The notes: generated by a model from the sequence alone, not told the origin. A stretch of 64,000 bases of DNA from Pomacea canaliculata (GCF_003073045.1 NC_037595.1:8826345-8890344); one strand, 5' to 3'. Shown: positions 1-12,793, numbered from the stretch's first letter. Program-made: numbers and translations.

Positions 1-1714
1 CAAATTGGATAGAATATTATATTGTTTTCTTACACGAAACTATAAGTCATTACTTCTTAAATTAGTTCTCTAGAGCCTGTGGCTACTGATCCAGTTCATA
101 CAAGTTTTTCCAGTCACACAAGTTGGAATGGCATCTATAGAAGTATTTTATCTCGGTCCTCTGGATACCTTTCAGCATGTTGAGGATTCTTGTTTGTTTT
201 TTTTTCAGTCAGTGGCTTTCCCTCCTGGCGTTTACATCTGTTCACTGCTCACTCATGCGCACACTGATAACCGGCTATTGCCTGTATGAAACATGATTAT
301 TAAATGCAGTTCGCCGACTGTTTGCTTAGGAACTGCTTGTACAAGCTCAGTCAATTTAGTCGTAAAAAAAAAAAGGCAATCTAGTGATGAAAAAATATGC
401 CCAGGCTCTTCAAAGGTATTTCGCGATAAATTATCGGCATAAACGAGAAAAAAGGGCAAACAAATCGGAATGACGGCTTTATGGAAAGGAGAGGTCGTAT
501 TTCTTTGACATGAGTGCCCTCGCAAAGAATTCCGTTTTTGGTCCGTTGATACCCAGAGGAGTGAACGCAGTCGTTTCCATGCATCATTTCCCTCTGCGTC
601 TGAGCTGTGCAATGGGCGAGCTGACAAACAAGGAATGGCTCCAGGCTCGCAGAAATCTTCTTACAGCACATGAAAGATCACACGTGATTATTCAAATGTT
701 TGCCAGGCTCTGATACTTTTACTTGCTGTGGAGAAACTATCTCTCTTTCCCAAAACCGTCAGGTGTCATTGTTGATGCATCGTTGTCTCCTGCATCTCAC
801 ATCATTGCAGTCTGAAAGTCCACCTCTTCGAAGATTCTCCGCCATCAATGTCCTTTCTAAATTTCTTGTGTGGGGTGTAGATTACCAATATTTCGTGTCG
901 ATCTCTCTAACCATTAATGGGACAAACTTCAAAGGGTTCAGAGTAATGTCATTGGTATTGTCTTCCGCAGGCGAAAAGCAGACCATATCACGCCCCTCCT
1001 CCGCTCGTTTCACCGGCTGACGGAGATCACCGATCTTGTAATTATCCTGCCATGTTTTTCAACCTTGTCCAAGTTTGAACTACTGCCTACCTACTGTCTG
1101 AGTCAGTCTCTTTGATCTGTTATTGTTTATGTTGCTATCTATCGGATAAACAGTTCGAATCTTTCAAGTCCTGCCTCCAGATCCACCTCTTAAGGAAAAA
1201 TCTTTTATATTCCAGCAAACTCTTTCATTCACTCTTCAGTTTCTTACTCTTCAATCTTGGGTAAGATTCTCTTCAAGTTCATCCTTGTACTTCACTTTTG
1301 TTTGCCACGGTTTTATCCATTTTATCTCTCTTGCGGGTATGTGTGTGGTTCGTTCCTAATCTTTCAAGCACAGCTCACCGTTGGCCGCCAAACAAGGAAA
1401 TGCTTTTTCACAAAGTCAGCTCATGATTATTATAATTATTTAAATCTATCTGTAACTGTCCCATTATCTCAAGCGCATTCCGGTTTCATAAAGGAGTCTA
1501 AGGGATTTTGTACGCACACACACACACAAACACACACTTGCATAAACGTGTTTATGTAACATGATGCCGGCTGAAATCGCGATATAAACTGCTCCACTTC
1601 TTTATGTAAAGTTTAGTAACTCGAAATAAATTCTCATTTCGTGCTTGAAAATATACAGGCAGTATTCGTATGTGTGTAATTTCGCCTTAGTTTCATTTAC
1701 TTTTTTTCTTTCAG
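1..1714. other. Stretch with no supported gene
   Basis: Only short open frames without splice context or recognisable domains are present. A short CA run lies near 1515-1535. I see no RNA gene or mobile element here. Confidence 0.5.
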
Positions 1715-1822
1715 AAGGGAAATTGCGATGTCCGCCCGAAGCTGTGCACGCGACACCATGGAAACACTGTTCGTCCGGAGTCGTACTTTCACCAACCGTC
1801 GCTGCTTTGATCTACCCGAAAG
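1715..1822 (+). CDS. Possible 5' coding exon, unidentified
   Basis: A pyrimidine-rich tract ending in TTTCAG precedes position 1715, and a strong donor (AAAG then gtgagt) follows 1822. Inside, an ATG at 1728 opens 31 codons plus two bases, starting MSARSCARDTMETLFVRSR. The GC content is higher than in the flanks. The exon ends in phase 2. It does not join in frame to the next strong plus-strand exon (11313), which is open in phase 0, so at least one intermediate exon would be needed and I did not find one. It could be the first coding exon of the gene at 11.3 kb, an exon of another gene, or chance. I recognise no family. Confidence 0.3.
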
Positions 1823-2475
1823 GTGAGTGGAATGAAACTAATGGAAATTCAACATAGGGTAGGGAGGGGAAGTACACTCTCCAACACTCGTGTGGGAAGA
1901 AGAGGACTTGACCATAGCAGTCGTCGTACTGACGAAGCTGAGAGTCGATTAACATTTGTACCGATGTGACATCTGCATAGCTTGTTATTTTCCTTCCAAA
2001 GATTAAAAATGGTAGTTCACATTAGAATTCAATACACACATGTGTGTGAGAGAGAGAGGTCGAAAAATCATTATGCGTCATGACAAGGCAGCAAAGAGAC
2101 AAAAATAAAAACAAACGAAATATTGAAAAAACATAAAAACTTAAAGCATATAAAATATCAGCAGCTTAGCAAACCATTAACATCCAACTAGAGCAACTGT
2201 GCACCCGGACTCCAAATAACATAAATAATATTTAAAAAAAATTTTTTTTTTATTTTTCCGTTTCCCTGAGAGCAGACAACAGCAGGTCACATTTCTCACC
2301 GCCACCACACGGTCGAGTATTTACTCGCATCCTTGACAACCTATGGCAGCCTTGTGGTCAATATGGTCTACCTGTGCTCAGATATGTAAACAGACAACTT
2401 TCCCTGCCCACCCAGCAAGTGCTGTAGTAGCAAAGACATTGTCATTTACTAGGGTAGGTAAGCCATGCCCTAGAC

Positions 2476-2935
2476 CAGGGGTGGGCAAAGTTTTCTTTTT
2501 AGCGGGCAGGTCTCAGAATTCTAAGCTGTGGGGCCGGTAACATACGAAACACCCAGGTGAGTACATAACAAATCTAGTGATAATGGAATAGACAACAAAT
2601 AAGTTCATAATGATTTATACTTACCGAATATATTGTGTAAAGTGAAGCTGTGTGAATTCATTCACGATAAAACTTTAAAACCAACCTTTCCTTTGAAGGC
2701 AGCTGCCTCCGATGCTCTTTAATGATTCCATCAGACATGTCAGCTGTTATTTGTTATCTTTTGTACTTTGTTAGAATGTTACGGGCTGGCGATTTCTGAT
2801 GCTGTTGTACTTGATAAATAAATTTTTAGTCAAATTAACATATTCCGAATAAAAGACATGAAAACCAGAACACTTCATATTTTGGCAGACGGACCGGTCC
2901 AAAGTTGTCCACGGGCTGTAGTTTGCCCACCCTTG
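2476..2935. mobile_element. Non-autonomous hAT-type DNA transposon (MITE)
   Basis: The left end reads CAGGGGTGGGCAAAG. The right end, read on the opposite strand, is CAAGGGTGGGCAAAC, so 13 of 15 terminal bases match as an inverted repeat. The flanks carry an 8-base direct repeat: ccctagac at 2468-2475 and tcctagac at 2936-2943 (7 of 8 identical), as expected for hAT insertion. CAGGGGTGGGCAAA ends are a well-known hAT terminal motif. The 460-bp interior has no transposase frame, so it would be mobilised in trans. The near-perfect target duplication suggests a fairly recent insertion. Confidence 0.8.
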
Positions 2936-2943
2936 TCCTAGAC

Positions 2944-5900
2944 ACAGTGGACCACGGTTATTGCTCCCACACCTTCTCGACTATTAAATCTTTTGCTTTT
3001 TAGTGAAAAGACTGTAGGGTGGGACACCAAAGAATGCTATTGACTGGAAAAAGAAAACGGATTTTTAAAGCAACTCAGCCGGCGTATGACATCCTTTAGT
3101 TCACTTTTATTTAAATGGTGAACCGAGACTACACTATCGAGTCTGAAAGTATGTATCCCTGTTCTACTGAGTTCCTTCTGCGAAGCGTTAAACGGTCGTT
3201 TTGGCCTTTGAAAGCAAAAGCAATGTATTAATCTTTCTCTCAATTTCACTGTCTTTCACATAATCTTTTCCCACCTCCCCCAACACACACAAGGAGGAGG
3301 AGGAGGAGGAAGAGAGAGAAAAGAAAGAGATAAGTAAAGAATTTTTGCTCTAATACTCTCTGGAAAATTACTTTCTCAAACAGCTTTCACGGGTCTGTGT
3401 TGTCGTTTTCGTCTGAATGCCTGGAACCGTCCGTGCTCACGGATCAACACTTTCATGTAGCTTGTCAAGAACCAAGTATATTCACGTTTTCTTATTGAAG
3501 CTGAACTTATGTTCAGGTCAACGATACTCGCATAAAGAGCCAACCAAAAGTTATAAACTGACATTTCTAAGCCGCGCACTCCAGTCCCCCGGCTGTTTTT
3601 TCTTTCCCAAGTGCAGCACTCGAGAAAGAGGGCAAAGGTCACAATACATAATACTTTTTCGATGGCGCGATCAGTTGAACGCGCAGAGAAAGAAAAAAAG
3701 AAAAAGAAAAGGCATAGCCTTGGATCACAAGTAATGAAAGTGTTGAAAGGGTCCTCTTACTGAAAGAGCCGTAAATCTCAACAGTCAGCTTCGGACGTAT
3801 ATCTCTACACCGCTGGCTGTCTGCCGAAAACAAGTCTTAACATTCCGGTAAGTCGTAAACTGTCAGGTATCGGCGAACCATTGAACAGTTTTACATCCAG
3901 AACCGCGATAAAATTCAACAATAGACTTGAATAAATTGGTTACTTATCCATTTTTCATTTCTTTCTTCTTTGACAAAAGCCCTTGTACTTTCACTTACTT
4001 GAGCCAATAAATCGAAAATTTAACAGACCATAGAAGTTAAGCTTTTGTGCCTCTGTCAACACGAGAGTTCGCATTGCCTGCTCTTCATGATGTTGATAGT
4101 TAAACCGGAAACGAATTTGTGTTTTGGCCTCGTTCTAGAAGTTAACAAGGGAAAGGACGCACGTTCCGTACATAAACTATAACCTTAGATCACGTGCCTT
4201 TATTTCTGATAATTCTTATATACTTCTTTTTAACACATATCTTTCATTTTCACTTTCATGCACCGAGCCACAAAAGGTTTTGATTGATCTGTCATTTCGC
4301 TAAAAGCTGTCGAAAAATACACGAATCTGTTTACACCATCTGCTGGTGTTTGTGAAATTCATGAGACATCCGGGTTATTCGAGATGAATGAATATTACAG
4401 GAGAGTATGTTTGGGCAAGATTTGCTCGCTTAACAACGAGTAGGTCGTCACAAAAAAAAAATAGGAGACAGTTGCTTGTAGTATTTGCTACTCCATCATG
4501 GTGTTAGTACCACAGATATTCTAGCAATACGTAAGCTGTCACCTAGCTATTATTATAAGACACGCTTTCCAATGGCACCTCACCAAAAGTCAAGAGATGT
4601 TGGGGTAATTAACTGCGACTCAGGAGGTAAAATGATGACAGGGACAGTTAGTTTCGACCCCAGAGGTAAATCAACATCGGGGACAGTACTTTATGATCTC
4701 ATAGGTCGATATTACATTTTAAAACCTGTTTCTGTAGTTGTCATTTCTTCGTTTCCGAAGATCAGTTATTACCTGCGCACTGCGAAGATTTTAAGATTGA
4801 GATTATATCTTCATTTACTTTTCGGAAGTTTCAGCACAGCTGTAAAGCTCGTAGGTATCGTACGTGTTCGAAGATTTGAAGCTCCTAATTCTCAGTTAAA
4901 GAGTTAAAGCTCAGCTGATTTCTCTTCTCTTCGTCCTTCTCCACAAGCCAGTCATCCGTCACACACCTGAGATCTCCCTTTCGATCATTTGACATGACAC
5001 AGGGATCGGGTATCATGATATCCTTCTTGTCTGAGTCGTCGGCACCCTTGTATCGCCCCATTGATCATGCAGCAATTCCACCGCTCCACACCCTCCCTCC
5101 TCGCCCCACTTCCCACCCGTCCCACCACGTTTTTACAACAGACATTCTCTTTGTCTCTCTCGAGGGTTTGGCATGACTGATATCCACGCAGCCAGATTTT
5201 CCTGGCGGTCGCTTGGAGAAGGTGAAACCTCAGTCCTTTGCCTTTATCAAACAGACAAAAAGCTGTTAGTGACAGGGTCAAGAACCCAATTCTCATAAAA
5301 GACTCCTTAACCGGGTGGTGAGGTCGGTTGCTGTCTGATTAATCTGCAAGACATCTCATGCCGAGGCAGTTGTGAGTACGACCGCCTTCAACAATTTTTG
5401 TGTGGGTGATGTTTAGAGAGAGAGAGAGAAAAAAAAAGAAGAAAATATTTAATTAATTCAAGGGACTCCATATAAAAATGACAACAAAGTGCATCAAGCA
5501 GTCGGTCGAAATCGCCAACGACAGATGGATTCATCCTTGGAAGGAGAAATTCTTTTTGGTGTAAGTAGAAGTTTTATCATTCATGACATCGAATCCTAGC
5601 ATCAATATGGGCATGGATGTGTATAGGTGGACTGTTGTCTGTCTGCCGAGACCAACGCTTAGTCTCTTGCGAAGTTCTCCGCTGTTAGTCTTGGCGAGCC
5701 TAAACAAAGAATGTGACTAAACCGGAAGCTTTGAATACACCAGCCTCGTTTTAGTAGTTAAATGGGGGAAAAAGAATCGTCTGCCAGCAATCCAGTAATA
5801 CAAGTTCGTGATACGGGTGAACGAAATAACTTCCGGGAGTGAGCTGGACCGAAGAACAAACAACAGCCAACTAAACTGCTCGTATTTTGCTACGCTAGAG

Positions 5901-6227
5901 AGAAAAACAGGTAAACACCTTAGCTTCAAAAACAAAATGATTAGAAAATCGATGAAAACCATGATTACATCTAACAGAAACAGTAATCAGCTAAATGTAT
6001 TTGTATAAGCCATAGATTGTGGTAAAATATGTCGATAAAAGCCTGAAGTTATAATAATTGATAATAGAAAGGCATCACCATTACGATAAAATTATTGTAG
6101 TAGAGACCAGCTATCGGCGTTCGAACAAGGGTAAATCTTCCTGGGTGGGTGATATCAGCTGTAGATAAAGCACAATCATCTGCTGTGTTGTGTTTATAGT
6201 CAATCCAATTTCCTGGCACGCGCACGC
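2944..6227. other. Gene-poor stretch
   Basis: The stretch contains a purine-rich GGA tract near 3290-3330 and several AT-rich frames. The longest open frame (4485-4907) has no recognisable domain. I support no gene here. Confidence 0.4.
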
Positions 6228-6372
6228 GCAAAACACACACAGAGTAATGCACACAGTCACACACAGACACGCACCCACGGTCACACACACACACAGAGAA
6301 TCACATACACGGAGTCACACACACACAGTCTCACACACACAGGCACGCACCAACAGTCACACACAGTCACTG
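6228..6372. repeat. CA-rich degenerate satellite
   Basis: Runs of CA are interspersed with CAGTCACACA-like and CACGCACC-like variants. Frames translated from it are histidine/threonine or cysteine/valine rich artefacts and are not reported as genes. Confidence 0.8.
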
Positions 6373-7740
6373 CCCACTGACTTCTTCCGCTTGTGGTGAT
6401 GTTTGTAAATTTGCATTTCTAGAACCGAGGTGGAAAAGAGGTGGGGAGGGGGATTGTTAGTCGCTCAAATTTGGGGAAAGAGTATGTGATAGCAGCGCCA
6501 TCTGCACAGAGAGAGAAAAAAAGAAAGAAATAGTGGCACGCTGATTGTTTCCGCCTCCAGTGAATGTCGCAACGGTCACTGGAGCGTTGGCGGGTCACCT
6601 CAAGATAACCCCATCAAGTTCTGCACCCCATCCTTTCGCTCCCCCGCCCCCACACTCACCGCGCGACGTAATCATTTATATTTTCACCAGCACACACACA
6701 CTTTCTATCATTTCTCTCTCACACACACACACGCCAGCAGCATGAACTGCTGTTTCAGAACCCCGCCCTCACCTTAACGACTGCTCTTTCTTTTCACGAA
6801 ATCTGTCCAGCTTAGTCGTTAAAAAAGTAAAGAAACCGCTTTGGACACTTCCTACCTCCACCATCCAAAAATGAGAAGCCGTTCAATAATGCATAGACTT
6901 CGCTGAGTGCCCTGTCCCTCCACGGACGACAATCGAAGGTGGTGCCGTCTGTGCCCTGTTGGTACAAGGCTGACGTGCTGCTGCTCGTGCTGCTGCTGCT
7001 GCTGCCAGACTTGCGCTGCTGCAGGCCTGGAAAACGACCGAGGCATTCTTTGTGCTTTAGTTGTTTTCTTGTGAACATGTAAACATGTTGTCATGGCTGC
7101 AAATGAGCCGCGTGAGATGTGCTGCTCGTTAGACGTTTAGGTTTCACTGTGAATGTAACGGTTCACGATGTTTCAAGCGAGGAAAGCGCACAGAGTTCTC
7201 TCCCTTTGCCAGGCTCCTGGTGGATCAGGTATGACAACTTATTGTTCAGGTTCGGGTGGCACAGCCTTCGGATTATTTTTAAAGTGAATGCAAATTTGTA
7301 GATTTTGAAATCTCTTTGTGTATGTGTCACTGAGCTAGCTGTACAACGAATAATAGCCATCGTTTCATCTGACACTATTAGAACAGCTCTCATTTAACTT
7401 TGGCAGTTCTTAGATAAAAGAATGCAATTTTTTTTTTCATCGCTTCTATAATTTTGTTATCCATTATCCTTATCTGACCGAGAGGATAAGGCTGGCGGCC
7501 TGTTTGTTAAGATGTATGCATTTTTCTGAGGAACGTTTGATAAGAAGCTTTCTCAGTGACAGTAACAGCATCAGTCACAATTTCAGTGCAGAGAAACTGT
7601 GCAGTCACGTATAATGAACACACACACACAACAAACAAATACAAAATCTGTTCACGAACACATAATGCACATCCACTCCTACACATGCATCTACACACTC
7701 ACGAGAGGTGACCTAGCTAGTATTACAGATCACACTTGCA
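6373..7740. other. Gene-poor stretch
   Basis: A CAGCAG/CTGCTG-type tract near 6975-7005 and short CA runs near 6690-6730 are visible. No supported exon. Confidence 0.4.
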
Positions 7741-7912
7741 TATTTATATGTTTATGATATAGTGGCGGGGGTAATACATACAATGTAGTATTACAATAAT
7801 GATAATAATATGTAATATAACACTGCACGTAATGTGGGATATAGTAGCGAGTGTGTCGTATCATGTATTATTTAATGGATGAAATATTAGTATATCATGT
7901 ATAATAAAGTAT
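7741..7912 (+). repeat. Diverged AT-rich direct repeat, copy 1
   Basis: Paired with 8122-8277. Shared blocks in the same order include GATATAGTGG, GTAATACAT, GATATAGTAGCGAG and TGTATTATTTAATG, ending in a CATGTATAA segment. The copies are separated by a SINE-like segment. The family is not recognised. Confidence 0.65.
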
Positions 7913-8100
7913 TAGCGCAGCAAACTTCTCCAAGTCGACCCATCTGTTTGGGAATGGGTACCGGACACCATAGACGGCATAGAGGGTTTGGGAAGGTAAG
8001 CCAGCGAAGGAGAGGAGATGGGCACCACCCAGAGAAATGTGAGGTTTCTAACACCTCATTCCCCACCCCTACCGAGCTAAAAAAAAAAAAGGGTTAAGGG
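7913..8100 (+). mobile_element. SINE fragment between two direct repeats
   Basis: The segment runs GGGAATGGGTACC ... GGGAAGGTAAGCCAGCGAAG ... GAGATGGGCACC and ends in a run of twelve A's near 8079-8090. The same body appears on the minus strand near 38700-38870 (GAATGGATACCTGACTCC then GGGGAAGGTAAAGCAACGAG) and, in part, near 44890-44950. No tRNA-like head is obvious here, so the copy is probably 5'-truncated. The A-run marks its 3' end. Confidence 0.55.
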
Positions 8101-8121
8101 ATGACCTTACTTTACCTGATA

Positions 8122-8277
8122 TATTTATACACAAACGATATAGTGGAGGGGCGTAATACATCATGTATAATAATAACGATGACCTGTGAAATTACATAGC
8201 GATAATGCTTGATATAGTAGCGAGCATGCTATGATGTATTATTTAATGTAATGTAGCATGTATAACACAATATTATG
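8122..8277 (+). repeat. Diverged AT-rich direct repeat, copy 2
   Basis: Second copy of the repeat at 7741-7912, in the same orientation and offset by about 380 bases. It shares the GATATAGTGG, GTAATACAT, GATATAGTAGCGAG and ATGTATTATTTAATG blocks. Confidence 0.65.
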
Positions 8278-10558
8278 GCCGACTACTTTATTACCCACAC
8301 AACAGCTCCGGCAGCTTAATTTCGACTAAAATAAACACATCCCCGCACTACATTCACGACTCGACTTTCCCACTTCGTTAGGTCACATAATTAAAAATAA
8401 TATTAAAAAACTCCTGGAAGGCCAGACACCCAACAGTGCAATGTGTGATCGATGTTTGTAACGGAGATGGATCACCCGGCAACGCATCCGTTGGGTGAGA
8501 TAAGTAAAGCGCGGCTGTCCGTCTCCTGCCGGGTGGCCCCAGCGCGCGACACAGAGAATCGAACGGCCTCACCTTCCAGACCTGAGGTCAGTCCTCTGCC
8601 CTCCATTGTTTTCATCTTTTGTCTCGCACACGCGCATGTTTTCTCCGCTCAGGTGTGATCGAATAGATATCGACTAACATTAGACACACTGACCTTCCAC
8701 CTCTGCGTATAGCCATTATGAACTCGGCCAGCGAGGCTTGTTTATTTATTTTATAATCAGACCATGATAACGATCACTCATGCATATTGCATACTTATAA
8801 TACCGGTTGAGGGCTTTTCTACGATAAATCCTCTCTTTATGGGGGGCGGTGGTGTATCAGAAATTTTTCATGTTATACATTTTGTAACGAGCGGTGATCC
8901 TGGCTATGGATGGAAACAGCAATTTATATTCTTTGTTTGTTCCTTCATTATTTGTGTCAATTTTATTCTAGCACTCGTTGATTTATATGGTTCGTTATTC
9001 TCCTAGTTTGTTTTAGATAGCCCTAGTAAAATAACCCTAACCTTATGTCTATACACCGAGTCACAGTCACATAAAAGCGTACATTTTGTGATAAGCCCTG
9101 GACATGTGCAAAACACACACAACACAAACAAACAAACAAAATGACAGACAATAAAGACTAAGTCATAAACTTATTGTGCGTCCATATGCTCTAATGGGGA
9201 TGAAGAGGAATAAAAAGAAGACACACATTGTAACAATGGGTAAATCAGAGCAGTCTGCAAAGACATTTCTAGGGGATAAATTAATTGAAATTTTAGAAGA
9301 AAAACAACCAACACCATTGAACAGTTGTTAGGAGGAAAAGACCTGCTTTTTAGTGCACACTTGAATTTTTTAGAATTGATTAAGTGCCGGGTACCAAGCT
9401 TCTGATGGAGGGCCATTTTTACAATTTGCTGGATGACCAAACAATTAGTTGTGCTCTGACCTGAGTTTGCAAACTTGTTTGTTTGGTGGCTGTCTGTATG
9501 TTTGTCTGTTTCTAATTCTACTATCCTCTTCAATGACCAAAATTTCTCATTTCAGAATACAGAATTGTGACTAACCTTCAAAGCGTGTGCTTCAGTTTCT
9601 ATGTGTACAAATGTTTGTCTGTGTTGTCGTCGAGAGAAGCGCAGTCTGTTCCTTGCATAATACGATTTTTATAAAGTGCCGAGTGTTCATCCAACCAATT
9701 ACAGATAAGAATAGGCATGTTCCCACCCGGCATTGTTGCATTGGGAGGGTGGTGGTGTGAGTGTATAGGTTGGGGCGATAATCGATGGCACACAATTACA
9801 AAACTTGGCAACGCAGGTTCCTGTGTCCACCCATTCGAGACTCGGTGTTGATTGATTAAACTGCACAAAGCATCGTAAACGCTTTCATGGAAACGCCTCC
9901 TCGACATTTCCCCCCAAACGATGTGTTCTTCCGTGGTACAGCAGGCAAATGGCGGGTTGGATGGCTGTCAGAGTCCCAGAACACCAAGCCGAGTTGCCCA
10001 ATGTCATTTTATTATGCTCGGACTGCGAGTATGATTGATTGAATGATTGAATTGTCATGGTTGTGACAAACCCTGATTGTTATGGTCGTACGTGTAACGG
10101 GGCCTGTCTCATAACGGTTGTAACTGTAACAACTCCGATATGAGGGTCAACTGCCGGACTTTAAACTGACCAGAGTTGCTGATGTCCGTCACCTGCTAAT
10201 AGCCTGGCAGATGCCTCGCTTGGTCGTCTGCCGAATCCTCTTTAAGACTGAATCTCTGACCGTTGAAAGGAGGCCGGGTGTATGCGGTTAGCTACACTTT
10301 GGCAGTGTGAACACTGTTTCGTGGTCTCTAAATAGTACATCTTGTCAGCCAAAGTTATATATTTTCATGACTCACAAGAACTTTGCACCCATCCTCCTGA
10401 ACAGCACTCAAACAGGAAATGTTCAACTCCTTTTATAAATATAAACGGAATCCTTTAGTAAGGCCAGTCAACTTCTTGAGTCAACTTTACAGGCACAGGT
10501 AGAAATAGCTGTTCTTCAGCTTAAAACATCAGCTCGGAAAAAAACAAATAATAACAAC
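8278..10558. other. Gene-poor stretch
   Basis: Only short AT-rich frames without splice context are present. No RNA gene or element is supported. Confidence 0.4.
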
Positions 10559-10645
10559 AATAATAATAAGAAGAAGAAGTTGATTTGTATAGCGCTTTTC
10601 CCTACCATTAAAGGCGGGCTCAAAAAGCTTTACTATAATGAAAAA
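10559..10645 (+). mobile_element. Short interspersed repeat with TATAGCGC motif
   Basis: An ATAATAATAAGAAG tract is followed by TTGATTTGTATAGCGCTTTTCC and, about 35 bases on, by CAAAAAGCTTTACTATAA. A related minus-strand segment lies at 58430-58500 (GATTTATATAGTGCCTTTCC). The TATAGCGC-CTTTCC plus A/T microsatellite arrangement is common at ends of dispersed repeats in invertebrate genomes. The element class is uncertain. Confidence 0.4.
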
Positions 10646-10696
10646 CACAAACATAATAAGAACGGATGCTGGAACCAACGCAGACGAGACACACAC

Positions 10697-10870
10697 AAAC
10701 ACTATAATTTTATATATACGCACATTCACTCACACTATATATGCACAAACTATAATTATATATATTCACACACTATACACACACTATATAATTATATATA
10801 TACTATATATGTATACACACTCTATGATTATATATACACACACATTCACTCACCCTATACACACAGACAT
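10697..10870. repeat. AT/CA imperfect satellite
   Basis: Repeats of ACTATAATTATATATA alternate with CACACACATTCACTCAC segments of roughly 30-45 bases. Low-complexity, non-coding. Confidence 0.75.
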
Positions 10871-11312
10871 GTTGTCTCTCTCACGTGCAGCAGGCGACAC
10901 GTTCTTCCAATCAATGACGCACTCAGTCTGACGTCATTCTCACTTGACGTCATGTTGTTCGCTGCCCCCTTCTTCCCTACAAGTCAGTGACGCAGTCCAT
11001 GACACTCCTTATTCCTTCGCCTCCTTTCATCGCATATTTCTGGTGACCAAGGTGATGATAGTGCATAGTTGTCACCCCATAAACAGTTTGCACGTGAAAA
11101 CGATTCACCTGCCGGGAACACCTGTTGGCATCATTGCGTCTTGGCATGAAAACTTCGCTGTTTCTGTGGATACCTACTTCTTAGTTTTCTTCTAGTTTTC
11201 TTCTTGATTCTTCGCCTTGTGCTTCCCTCCTCTCCCAGTCCGCGGAACATAAAGTTACAAATGACCATTGGAGTTCTCCATTTTTTAAAATAAACATTGC
11301 TTTCTGTTCCAG

Positions 11313-12552
11313 TGCTTTGCCGTGTTGGAAAACTACTTCGACTATCTGCGATTTTCTTCCTCTAAGTCCACTCAGGTCAAGGTCGGCCCTAGTGACCTAT
11401 GCCCCTGCTTTCCCAGCGGAAGTTACGGCATGTCGCGAAATAACGTCAGTGTCGCCCGCTTCTACGACCTGTCGGACGACAGGCAGGGCACCGCCTCGGC
11501 CTCGCACATCTACCGCGAGATGGCCGGACCAGCGGGAGGACCTCTCTCGCTGTCGGAAATCGCGACGAAAAAGGCGGATGGAGTGAAAATGTCGATGTCT
11601 AAAACTACCGCCCGGGTGACGCCAGGAAGGATGTTTCTGAGAGACAAGGGCATGTTGACGAAAGGAGAACGGGAGATCATCAAGGGCATTTGCAAAAATC
11701 GCGGCGACCTGCGGCGTGACGGCTGCTCCCAGTCGGACATGACGGTGCGACACCATCACGAGGCCTGGCAGATGGGTAAGGCAATGACTGCGAGCAAGGA
11801 TCTGCTGCGTGGCACCCTTTTAGAGATGGCCTCATCAGGGGTGGCAGGTGGAGAAGCCGTCAGTGTCAAATCATTGACGCAAATCAAGCCAAAGCTGGTG
11901 GAGAAGGTAACATCGCTCATCGTTCTCAATGTTTGATGTGTTTGAAAGAGCAAACCTGCAGCACCCGAAGCTCCGCCTTCCGACTTCTCGCCGTGATGGC
12001 GGCGGTCTGATAACACCGCCATCCACTCCAGAACCATCCAGCATCCACGGCGCCAGTTTGTCGAACAATTTTCAGCCCCATCATCACTGCCAAACCTTAG
12101 CACCACACCATCACACCATCACGCCTGCACCCAGGCTACCCCACCGACGTCAGGAAACCAGTTCCCATGAAACGATAGTTGTGACCCCTTTAAGTGCACA
12201 CACCTCTCAGGATACGGAACCCAGTGACTCTGACAGCCAGGATTCCAGAGGCAGACGGAAGATTCAGGTGAAAGTGTACTTGCCCAAAGTCGGCGCCGAT
12301 ACGGTTGATGACGACATAAAGGCTTGTATTCTACATGGAAAACCCATACTGGCCAGGGAGAGACACATAAACCAGAACGATCTCAAACACAAGAAACTGC
12401 ACAAAGACAGTTTGGAGACTACTCAAGCGTCCACATGGGAACGACTTCCGACAACAAAATACAGAGACAAACCCAGAGTAGTGACTCTTACAAACCGGCC
12501 ATTCCGTGGTGCCACAGAGGGAACAGGTACAGGTCGATTTTTACCAGCGTGA
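11313..12552 (+). CDS. Unrecognised protein, 3' coding region (about 394 residues seen)
   Basis: The acceptor TTCTGTTCCAG precedes 11313, and the frame reads CFAVLENYFDYLRF onward without a stop to 11906. A good donor (GAG AAG then gtaaca) follows, and an acceptor (cctgcag) ends at 11961. Removing these 55 bases restores an open frame from 11962 to the stop at 12552. Codon usage is GC-rich against AT-rich flanks. The first part is basic with several conserved-looking segments (GMLTKGEREIIKGICKNRG). The second is disordered, rich in His, Pro, Ser and Thr (HHHTITPAP), followed by an acidic SDSDSQDS patch and GRRKIQVKVYLPK. I recognise no domain family. Upstream exons are not identified. A single extra base could also explain the frame change instead of a tiny intron. 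A polyadenylation signal lies 236 bases downstream. Confidence 0.7.
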
Positions 12553-12787
12553 ATATGCTAGGGTGATAAAATTATGGTAAGGAATAGAGGATGAGTCTGG
12601 ACATGGTAAATAATGACTTTGGGACTTCTTTCATGTGATGTAAGTAGCTATGAAGAACATGTTCAACATCATAAGTATATTACTTCATGTGAATGTTGGA
12701 TTTTTTTTTCCGTCATATTCTTCATAGATTTCTACAGAAACAAATCTTCATTTGAACAGACTGCATTGCAAAGTAGTAGTATTGTGC

Positions 12788-12793
12788 AATAAA
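12788..12793 (+). terminator. AATAAA polyadenylation signal
   Basis: A canonical AATAAA sits 236 bases after the stop codon at 12552, the likely 3' end of the 11.3-12.6 kb gene. Confidence 0.55.

Noticed and set aside
4485-4907. 140-residue open frame with an internal GTV..D..G near-repeat
   Set aside because: No domain, no splice context and AT-rich codon use like the flanks. The short internal similarity is weak.
6049-6399. Opposite-strand frames rich in Cys/Val or His/Thr
   Set aside because: These are translations of a CA-rich satellite on both strands.
11397-11759. Minus-strand frames opposite the 11.3 kb gene
   Set aside because: Shadow frames of a GC-rich exon; the plus strand has the acceptor and continuous coding bias.
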